From NCBI GenBank assembly GCA_965284565.1, contig OZ260100.1, forward strand, positions 2,666,001 through 2,730,000: 64,000 nucleotides of DNA, written 5' to 3'. Shown in pieces: positions 37,316-43,240 of this stretch (within the stretch, counting starts at the first letter, position 1; each line of letters begins with the position of its first letter). Both the position numbers and the translations under genes were made by a program. This stretch comes from BRH-c54 sp965284565. GTDB lineage: Bacteria > Bacteroidota > Bacteroidia > Flavobacteriales_E > Vicingaceae. The notes below the pieces were generated by a model that saw only the letters and a program-made list of their open reading frames with translations, was not told the origin of the DNA and ran no database searches.

Positions 37316-39991
37316 ATGAAGATAAACTTACGCTATAATAGTTTTTTACGCATTCCTTCTAATTTCTTTTTAGTTAGTTGTATTTTTATTCTTTCTATTT
37401 TTTCTACAAAACAAGTTGCTGCGAGCCACATTGTTGGTGGAGTAATGACGTATGAATGTTTAGGTAATAATGATTATCAAATAAATTTAACCATATATAG
37501 AGATTGTAATGGTGCTGGAGCTCCTTTCGATCAGGTTGCTCCTATTGGGGTTTTCAATGCAAATGGAAATCTATTAAATGTATTTTCCGCTCCATTTCCA
37601 GGTTCAACACCTGTACCTATAATCATAAATAATCCTTGTTTAATTACCCCTCCTAATGTTTGTGTTGAACGAGCAGATTACCAAGTAATTATAAATTTAC
37701 CGCCATTAGCTGGAGGTTATACCATTGCTTATCAGAGATGTTGTAGAAACGGTAGTGCTCTTAATATTGTAAATCCAATTAATATGGGTTCTACTTATAT
37801 GGTCGAAATTCCAGACCCTGGATTAGCAACTTGCAACAGTAGTCCTACATTTAACAATCCTCCTCCGGTAATGATGTGTAACGGGTTCGAATTCACCTAC
37901 GATTTGAGTGCTACTGATATTGATGGCGATTCGTTGGTTTACGAATTTGGAGATCCTATTAATGGTGGGAATCAAGCCAATCCGGCTCCCAATCCACCTA
38001 CATCACCTCCTTATATGCCAATTCCTTGGAATACAGGTTATACAACAAACAATCAAATTCCTTCTAATCCTCAATTTACCATTAACCCTCAAACAGGTTT
38101 TTTATCTGGAACACCAACCGTTAATGGTTTTTATACCTTTGCAATAAAAATAAAAGAGTATAGAAATGGAGTGTTAATTAGTGAAGTAGTTAGAGATTTT
38201 TTATTAATTGTAACTACCTGCTCAACAAATACAGTTGCTGATATAAGTCCTCAAACCACACTTTGTACTGGATTAACAATAAATTTTAATAATAACAGTA
38301 TAAATGCTTCATTATTTCATTGGGATTTTGGAGATGTTAATTCTCCCAACAATACTTCTACTGCTGTTAATCCTACACATACTTTTTCTGACACAGGAAC
38401 TTACACCATAATGTTAATAGCTAACCCTGGTTATTTTTGTGCTGACACGACTTATCAGACTTATATAATTAGAGATGCAATTAATCCTTCATTCCTTCCA
38501 CAAAACACACAATGTTTAAATGGCAATTCTTTTACATTTAATGCATTAGGTAATTTTTCGCCAAATGCAATTTACTCTTGGGATTTTAGTACTGCCGCTT
38601 CGCCACAAAATAGTAGTAACACCCAGCAACAAGTTACTTATAATGCAACTGGAAATTTTTTAGTTTCATTAACTGTTCAAGATTTTGGTTGTACGGAAAC
38701 GTACATGGATACTGTTGAAATTCTTTCTTCACCTTCAGCACAGATAGTTCCTCAGTCTGTTTTTTGTGATGGATTAACCTCTAGTTTCAGTAATTCCAGC
38801 ACTTCTGCAGCAAGCTATTTCTGGGATTTTGGGGATAATAATACATCAACATTAGTTAGCCCAACTCATACATATCAAGATAGTGGTACTTACAATGTGA
38901 TTTTAGTTGCTAACCAAAGTAATGTATGTTACGATACTACTTTTTCAGTATTTAAAATTTATCCTGAATTAACAGTTTCTTTTCCAAAACATCAAGGGCA
39001 GTGTTTACCCAATAATTTATTTAACCTTACTGCACAAGGGAATTTTAATGCTAATGCAGTTATAAATTGGAATTTTGGTAGCTTAGGAAATCCAACAAAT
39101 GCAATAGGAACAAATGCTACTGTTTCTTTTCCTGATACTGGTTTTTATCCAGTAAGTCTAACAGTTCAAAATTATGGTTGTGAGGGTACTTACAACGATA
39201 CATTGGGTGTTTATCTGGTTCCTACACCTAGTTTTTTTGCAGCATCAGAAATTGGTTGTCAACCATTTTCGGTTAAATTTCACGATAATTCATTGTCAAC
39301 TACTCCGTTAAGTTATTTTTGGGAATTTGGTGATGGTTCATCCTCAACAGCTTCTTCGCCTAGACATACTTATTTATTTCCGGGCGTTTTTGATGTTACA
39401 CTTACTATTAGAACTGATTCAGGCTGTATTGATACCAACACATTCTACTTAGCTGATTTAATTACTGTAAACCCAAAACCCACTGCCAATTTTTCAGTCA
39501 ATCCTATTAAATTATCTATACTTAATCCTCATGTAGATGTTAATGATTTATCGAATGAGTTAGATATTTTCTTTGATTTTAATGATGGTGCTATTTTTAA
39601 TGGAAACTCAACTACACACACATATCAAGATACCGGGCATTTTAATGTGCAACAAATTGTTGTAAATGAGTTTGGATGTAGTGATACATTAGTTAAAGTA
39701 GTGTGGGTACATTCAGAATTTTTATTTTTTGTCCCCACGGCATTTACTCCCGATGGAGATGGTTTAAATGATGTTTTTTTACCTATAATTTCAGGGGTAA
39801 AAGAATATGAATTATTATTATTTAATCGTTGGGGTGAGTTGTTTTTTAAAACCAAAGACCAATTTATTGGTTGGGATGGAACAATTAATAGAAACCTTGC
39901 TCCAATAGACAGTTATACTTGGAAGATTATAGTTAAAACGGATTTAAACCGATACTATGAAAAAATTGGAGTGATTAATTTAATCCGATAA
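37316..39991 (+). CDS. T9SS-secreted PKD-domain protein with type B sorting domain
   Basis: 891 residues. Signal peptide about 1-36, then SHIVGGVMTYECLGN, a common opening of secreted Bacteroidota proteins. Several PKD domains follow (HWDFGDVNSP, YFWDFGDNNTS, YFWEFGDGSSS and others, each with the WDFG/WEFG core). The C-terminus VPTAFTPDGDGLNDVF, FNRWGELFF and YTWKIIV is the gliding-motility-associated type B sorting signal. Together with the gene at 12167 it implies a working type IX secretion system and gliding or a surface matrix. No repeat is near-identical here, unlike the other protein. Confidence 0.9.
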   Translation: MKINLRYNSFLRIPSNFFLVSCIFILSIFSTKQVAASHIVGGVMTYECLGNNDYQINLTIYRDCNGAGAPFDQVAPIGVFNANGNLLNVFSAPFPGSTPVPIIINNPCLITPPNVCVERADYQVIINLPPLAGGYTIAYQRCCRNGSALNIVNPINMGSTYMVEIPDPGLATCNSSPTFNNPPPVMMCNGFEFTYDLSATDIDGDSLVYEFGDPINGGNQANPAPNPPTSPPYMPIPWNTGYTTNNQIPSNPQFTINPQTGFLSGTPTVNGFYTFAIKIKEYRNGVLISEVVRDFLLIVTTCSTNTVADISPQTTLCTGLTINFNNNSINASLFHWDFGDVNSPNNTSTAVNPTHTFSDTGTYTIMLIANPGYFCADTTYQTYIIRDAINPSFLPQNTQCLNGNSFTFNALGNFSPNAIYSWDFSTAASPQNSSNTQQQVTYNATGNFLVSLTVQDFGCTETYMDTVEILSSPSAQIVPQSVFCDGLTSSFSNSSTSAASYFWDFGDNNTSTLVSPTHTYQDSGTYNVILVANQSNVCYDTTFSVFKIYPELTVSFPKHQGQCLPNNLFNLTAQGNFNANAVINWNFGSLGNPTNAIGTNATVSFPDTGFYPVSLTVQNYGCEGTYNDTLGVYLVPTPSFFAASEIGCQPFSVKFHDNSLSTTPLSYFWEFGDGSSSTASSPRHTYLFPGVFDVTLTIRTDSGCIDTNTFYLADLITVNPKPTANFSVNPIKLSILNPHVDVNDLSNELDIFFDFNDGAIFNGNSTTHTYQDTGHFNVQQIVVNEFGCSDTLVKVVWVHSEFLFFVPTAFTPDGDGLNDVFLPIISGVKEYELLLFNRWGELFFKTKDQFIGWDGTINRNLAPIDSYTWKIIVKTDLNRYYEKIGVINLIR

Positions 39992-40174
39992 ATAAGGTGC
40001 TAACGATTGTCTTAGTTGAAAATTTACTAAAACATTTTTTATAATGCTACGTCATTAAGATTTTTATGTAGAAAGACATAAAATATAAAACTGCTTTTTA
40101 GTTTTAACATCTAACTGTCCTTAATTTGAAGTTAAGTCTTTATTTGTGTAAATATAAAGGTAGAAAAGTATTTT

Positions 40175-40255
40175 AAAAGCAAAAACCCCTAAGGTATTGA
40201 TACACCTTAGGGGTTTCTGTAGTCTACAGCCTTATAGACTATGCGGTCCGGACGG
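40175..40255. repeat. left direct repeat of the island (tRNA-Asp 3' end + terminator)
   Basis: 81 bp almost identical to 45803-45882: one A fewer in the A run and one base different (CC-T-TATA against CC-A-TATA). It carries the last 12 bases of the tRNA-Asp acceptor/T-stem region (CGGTCCGGACGG on plus) and the terminator hairpin that follows tRNA-Asp. Beyond base 40255 the two copies diverge at once. This is the pattern of an attachment-site duplication; GTCCGGAC inside it is an 8-bp palindrome. Confidence 0.85.
40183..40216 (-). terminator. terminator hairpin at the end of the island operon
   Basis: Perfect 13-bp stem AAACCCCTAAGGT / complement (40183-40195 with 40204-40216), followed on the minus strand by a T-rich run. 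It would end transcription coming from the RING/TerD-like gene. Copy of the tRNA-Asp terminator at 45810. Confidence 0.85.
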
Positions 40256-40298
40256 TGCCAGAGTCCTGTTTTTAAATTCTTGGCATCAAAGACTTCTG

Positions 40299-40318
40299 GA
40301 AATTAGATAAACTTGACC
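40299..40318 (-). repeat. orphan left-strand half module (seventh copy)
   Basis: On the minus strand GGTCAA-GTTTATCT-AATTTC has the same 20-nt form as the left strands of the RNA array (GGTCAA + 8 nt + TACTTC). It lies just after the RING gene and is followed by a stretch that ends in the tRNA-Asp 3' end of the left direct repeat, as if it were the 3' exon side of a lost interrupted tRNA. No complementary AGATAAAC-AATTACC strand is found nearby. Confidence 0.55.
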
Positions 40319-40347
40319 TGAAGCTAATGCGAAGTAAGTTTACTTCA

Positions 40348-42591
40348 TCATTCTAAGAACAACTTACTCACTTCAGCAGTATTTAAAGCCCAGTTCATAT
40401 CGTATACTTCATCAGCAATTTCTGAATCAGATACCATTTCTAAACCTTGAACTTCAGACTTCAGTTTCAACAAATCTCCGATCTTCAATTTAGCATCTAA
40501 CTTGTTAAGCAATGCTTCAATAGTTAAAAGACTAAGGATTTGTACAACTTGTCCGCCAAAACTCATCTCCAACCAAACGATCTCTTTTTTATCTACATCA
40601 AGCACTCCAAATACTATTCCCTTTGTAAGGGTTTGTTTGATTCTTACTTGATTCTGAACTGCGGTTGGATCATACGCAACGCCACTCGCAGAAATCTTCA
40701 TTGAGTACTTACTATTCATCCATCCAACAACTAAGTTTGGTGCTAAGCTTCCAGTAGTATATGCATTACAAGTGAAACTTACATATTTCGCACCTAAGCT
40801 CGTTAATTCGTTCAAGTCAAGATCGATATATTCTGCAGTTCCAACTTTGTCAGGAATTCTCTGAATATCTCCACTATGCTTACAACCTGGAATCACAAGT
40901 TGTGAGTATGAACAAAATTCATTTTTATTCTCGTAAGCAACTTTACAGCTTAAATCCATATCAAGATGTTGAGCTGGAAGACCTTTTCCCCATTGTAAGA
41001 ATAATCTGACGTTATCTCCTTCAACTTTGAACTTGGTTCCCATTAAAGCACCCGGTAAGTCTTGAAGATGTTCACTTCTATCACCAATAGCTATTGGGAT
41101 ATTAAATAAGCTTTCGTCCACAAACATAGTTTTATTTGTGTTCTGCACTTTTTTCAAATTCCCTTTGATCACTTCTAAGCTCAATTCTTGAACTAACTTC
41201 TGCATTCTTTTCAATTCTTCATCAGAATATAATTGAAGTAATTTGTTAGCAGGGATTTTTTTACTGACTCCTCCTAATGGTTTTACCGTTCTTGATGCAT
41301 TTTTATCAAAGTACACTTCTGCATACATATTTAAAGTAAAAATCAATCTTGATGGTACCTTATCCATTACCTCTTTGAAGTTCTTAATTGAAACGTCAGG
41401 TCCAAACCATAGCATTGATGAAAACAATGACCTTGCAAATAAACCAGGTCTCTGCTTTAACAATGCAAAAGTACCTTCGGCATCAGTCTTTAATTTATAT
41501 GCATTGACTTTACCCTGCCAAACTTCATATTTTTTGTTATAGAACGCATCCAACAATTCAGCTAAGTTTTCAAATCCTTTTCTTTTGCCGTATTCTGTTA
41601 GTCTCAATGCTCTTATCACTCTGACCCACATGCTTCTTTTTGGGTGCATCATTTCACATTGGTCAATAGTGTCTAAGGTTAAATTGTTTAACCATGTCGC
41701 ATATCGCTTGCATTCCGTTCTATTGTACTTTAGCTTCAAATCAGCTAATGATTTAATCTTAGTTTCCGCACTATTGTCAATTTGTGGATGCAGGTTTCTT
41801 GCATTTTTTTCCAATCGATTCGCAATTGTTTTAGGTTCGATAATTTGTAAAAAACCAGTGTGTTTGTACCATAAATATCTCAACACATCATTTGGAGTTT
41901 TAAAGAATTCACCAGCTTTCTCGACTTGATCTTGTTCAACGAGAGCATCAATGACGACCATTAAGGTTTCTTTCATTTTGATCTCAACACCTGATGGCAT
42001 TCCAAATTGAGCAATTAAGGTTTTAAGACTATCTACCTGAGTAGCGTCCAATGCAACAGGCGATTCTAATAAACTCGTAAGCTCTTTCTTCAAATCATCT
42101 TCTCTCCATAATTCAAGTGTTTTCAACTTGTTTAAACCTGAAGTATAATCGAGTTTATCAAATTCAAATGGTGTTCCACAGAATGGACATCCATTGTATC
42201 TTTCAATTGGAAACGTGTTGTCTGGAATTAAATGTCCACAAGGAAGTTTGGTGCCTTTGCTAGTTTGAAAAATATTGGCAAACCAAGTAATTATATGGTC
42301 AACAACAGATTCTCCAGTTGGCACATTCCATTGCTTTACCAAAGGTGTCCAATTCTTGTTTACACCTGTTACATCTTTCAATAACTCAAACAATTCTAAT
42401 TTAGCCTTAGGGGAAATTCCATTTACTTTATTAAGCAAATCTTCGGAAAATGTATACCCTAACTTGGAACAATTTGCCAAGAGTACGCTTGTTGTCTCGT
42501 TGATATTTATTGCTAGATCATTTACGATCCAATCCTGTGGGATTACAATGGCATTTTTTCTAATCGATACTTTTAATAAATCTCTTTTCAT
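40348..42591 (-). CDS. RING-type zinc-site and TerD-like protein (MXAN_6230/SCO0854-like)
   Basis: 747 residues from the ATG at 42591; an in-frame upstream start at 42663 would run through the structured RNA of module 6, so the later start is preferred. A RING-like zinc site Cys118-x-His120...Cys135-x-x-Cys138 (PCGH, CPFC) is followed by a long helical middle with HEAT/TROVE-like character (residues 230-450, KRSMWVRVIRALRLTEYGKRKG). The C-terminal part from about 530 (LFLQWGKG, HSGDIQRIPD, EYIDLDL) resembles TerD. Overall layout recalls the MXAN_6230/SCO0854 RING family, whose function is unknown. It lies downstream of the RNA array and probably binds these RNAs; that last point is inference. 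Base composition is visibly less AT-rich than in the flanks. Confidence 0.75.
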   Translation of the reverse strand: MKRDLLKVSIRKNAIVIPQDWIVNDLAININETTSVLLANCSKLGYTFSEDLLNKVNGISPKAKLELFELLKDVTGVNKNWTPLVKQWNVPTGESVVDHIITWFANIFQTSKGTKLPCGHLIPDNTFPIERYNGCPFCGTPFEFDKLDYTSGLNKLKTLELWREDDLKKELTSLLESPVALDATQVDSLKTLIAQFGMPSGVEIKMKETLMVVIDALVEQDQVEKAGEFFKTPNDVLRYLWYKHTGFLQIIEPKTIANRLEKNARNLHPQIDNSAETKIKSLADLKLKYNRTECKRYATWLNNLTLDTIDQCEMMHPKRSMWVRVIRALRLTEYGKRKGFENLAELLDAFYNKKYEVWQGKVNAYKLKTDAEGTFALLKQRPGLFARSLFSSMLWFGPDVSIKNFKEVMDKVPSRLIFTLNMYAEVYFDKNASRTVKPLGGVSKKIPANKLLQLYSDEELKRMQKLVQELSLEVIKGNLKKVQNTNKTMFVDESLFNIPIAIGDRSEHLQDLPGALMGTKFKVEGDNVRLFLQWGKGLPAQHLDMDLSCKVAYENKNEFCSYSQLVIPGCKHSGDIQRIPDKVGTAEYIDLDLNELTSLGAKYVSFTCNAYTTGSLAPNLVVGWMNSKYSMKISASGVAYDPTAVQNQVRIKQTLTKGIVFGVLDVDKKEIVWLEMSFGGQVVQILSLLTIEALLNKLDAKLKIGDLLKLKSEVQGLEMVSDSEIADEVYDMNWALNTAEVSKLFLE

Positions 42592-42619
42592 AATTCTATT
42601 TTTTAATTTTAATAAATCA

Positions 42620-42689
42620 GGTAATCTTGTTTCTAAATCATTACCTAAAAATGGTGGGGACACCCCCCAGAAGTAAGAAACAATTGACC
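42620..42689 (-). ncRNA. split-hairpin module 6, in the 5' leader of the RING/TerD gene
   Basis: 70 nt: GGTCAA-TTGTTTCT-TACTTC at the 5' side, AGAAACAA-G-ATTACC at the 3' side; the 8-nt arms are perfect complements. The inside carries a GC-rich hairpin (TGGGG / CCCCA) instead of a T-arm. The 3' side ATTACCT is also complementary to AGGTAAT within the module, so an alternative hairpin can form. It ends 28 nt before the ATG at 42591, so it may control translation of that gene. Confidence 0.75.
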
Positions 42690-42701
42690 TTAATTTTTAT
42701 G

Positions 42702-42788
42702 TGTAATTCATAATCTAAATTCAAGCAGTTGCTCTCTTTTCAGAGACCAGGATTCGAACCTGGACTTAGAAGTAAGATTATGTTGACC
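42702..42788 (-). ncRNA. split-hairpin module 5, T-arm with GAAA-capped acceptor-like stem
   Basis: 87 nt: GGTCAA-CATAATCT-TACTTC ... AGATTATG-AATTACA, arms perfectly complementary; the closing ACC is ACA here. Inside is a perfect tRNA T-arm (CCAGG-TTCGAAT-CCTGG) and directly after it TCTCT-GAAA-AGAGA, a 5-bp stem closed by a GNRA tetraloop in the place where the two acceptor strands of a tRNA would lie. The layout is that of a circularly permuted, D-armless tRNA mimic. Confidence 0.8.
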
Positions 42789-42801
42789 CTTTGTTTTATA
42801 A

Positions 42802-42869
42802 GGTAATTAACTAACTCTCAAAGACGGATTCGAACCGTAAGTCCAATCAGTAGTAAGTTAGTTTTGACC
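42802..42869 (-). ncRNA. split-hairpin module 4 with T-arm
   Basis: 68 nt: GGTCAA-AACTAACT-TACTAC ... AGTTAGTT-AATTACC; the 8-nt arms are perfect complements. The inside has a T-arm-like hairpin ACGG-TTCGAAT-CCGT followed by an acceptor-like tail CTTTGAGA. No 5' half of a tRNA follows. It starts 7 nt after the tRNA-Ile 3' end. Confidence 0.8.
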
Positions 42870-42921
42870 TTAATAGTGAGGCAGGTGGGACTCGAACCCA
42901 CGACACGGGCATTATAAGTGC

Positions 42922-43070
42922 TGAAGTAAGCTTTTATTGACCATGGGTAATGCTAAAGCAATTTTGGATTTGAACCAAAATCCATAAGGATTTACCATGT
43001 AGTATGCTATAGTTGACCTTTCAAATTCGTTTCACCTCGCGTTTGATGTGTTAGGTAATTTAAAAGCTAA
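42922..43070 (-). other. intron of the tRNA-Ile, with terminal helix and nested module 3
   Basis: 149 nt. The 5' end (TTAGCTTTTA-AATTACC) pairs with the 3' end (GGTCAA-TAAAAGCT-TACTTCA) through an 8-bp helix AGCTTTTA/TAAAAGCT and ACC/GGT, the array module in its R...L order. The middle contains about 35 nt of unassigned sequence and the whole of module 3. I see no group I core, and no group II domain V; the length is short for either. This suggests a protein-spliced intron, with RtcB as candidate ligase; the cutting enzyme is unknown. Confidence 0.8.
42946..43018 (-). ncRNA. split-hairpin module 3, nested in the tRNA-Ile intron
   Basis: 73 nt: GGTCAA-CTATAGC-ATACTAC ... GCTTTAG-C-ATTACC, six of seven arm positions pair. 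Inside: a hairpin AAATCC-TTAT-GGATTT overlapping a T-arm-like hairpin ATTTTGG-TTCAAAT-CCAAAAT. Only 3 nt separate its end from the GGTCAA of the intron 3' side, so two modules are stacked one within the other. Confidence 0.75.
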
Positions 43071-43107
43071 CCTGCTCTACCATCTGAGCTACTGCCTCAA
43101 TTAAGTA

Positions 43108-43165
43108 GGTAATTGAATAAGTTAGTTTACGTGACAGGTAGTTTTGAAGTAACTTATTCTTGACC
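43108..43165 (-). ncRNA. split-hairpin module 1 with an Asp-type anticodon loop
   Basis: 58 nt: GGTCAA-GAATAAGTTA-CTTC ... TAACTTATTC-AATTACC; the 10-nt arms are perfect complements. The loop holds TAC-CTGTCAC-GTA, a 7-nt loop identical to the anticodon loop of the neighbouring tRNA-Asp (anticodon GTC) on a 3-bp stem. It ends 9 nt before exon 1 of the interrupted tRNA. Confidence 0.8.
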
Positions 43166-43211
43166 TGCTAATATTTAAAAGAACGTTTTTTTAATAGCAC
43201 AAAGATTGATT

Positions 43212-43240
43212 TAACCTACACAATGTTTTTGCGTAGGTTA
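43212..43240. promoter_or_regulatory. operator-like palindrome before the RNA array
   Basis: TAACCTACACAA-TGTTT-TTGCGTAGGTTA: 12-bp arms with one mismatch. The core and spacer are those of the palindrome at 44656-44674. On the minus strand similarity goes on for 42 nt (34 matches by eye), including CAAYCTTTG, which suggests a shared promoter/operator for the array. It overlaps the rtcB stop codon; on plus it is followed by a T run and could also act as a terminator there. Confidence 0.7.

Larger units (their letters stand above)
39992..40347. other. left boundary region of the island, no gene
   Basis: No coding frame. From left to right: about 180 bp of AT-rich sequence after the T9SS gene with nothing recognised, the left direct repeat (40175-40255), the orphan half module (40299-40318) and a short palindrome GAAGTAA-GT-TTACTTC at 40331-40346. 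The stop codon of the RING/TerD-like gene follows at 40348. Confidence 0.8.
42877..43098 (-). tRNA. tRNA-Ile(UAU) interrupted by a 149-nt intron
   Basis: Exon 1 is 43098-43071 and exon 2 is 42921-42877. Joined they give a 73-nt cloverleaf without mismatch: acceptor GAGGCAG/CTGCCTC, D-stem GCTC/GAGC with loop AGATGGTA, anticodon stem GGGCA/TGCCC with loop CTTATAA (anticodon TAT), variable GTGTC, T-stem GTGGG/CCCAC with loop TTCGAGT, discriminator A; no encoded CCA. The insertion splits the 5' strand of the anticodon stem between positions 28 and 29; only this junction restores the stem. Bacterial isoleucine AUA codons are normally read by a CAU (lysidine) tRNA, so a UAU anticodon is itself rare. 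Confidence 0.88.

Noticed and set aside
40331..40346. Palindrome GAAGTAA-GT-TTACTTC after the RING gene as the operon terminator
   Set aside because: AT-rich 7-bp stem without a T run; the 13-bp hairpin in the direct repeat is much better placed and stronger. It may be a fossil of the TACTTC part of a module.
42922..43070. Group I or group II self-splicing intron in the tRNA-Ile
   Set aside because: No P/Q/R/S core, no P7-like pairing, no domain V, and only 149 nt of which 73 belong to a separate module. A computational search could still overrule this.
42720..43180. Five separate tRNA genes in the array
   Set aside because: T-arms (TTCGAAT, TTCAAAT, TTCGAGT) suggest several tRNAs, but only the interrupted Ile copy has D-arm, anticodon stem and acceptor strands. 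The others lack a 5' half and are better described as tRNA-like modules.
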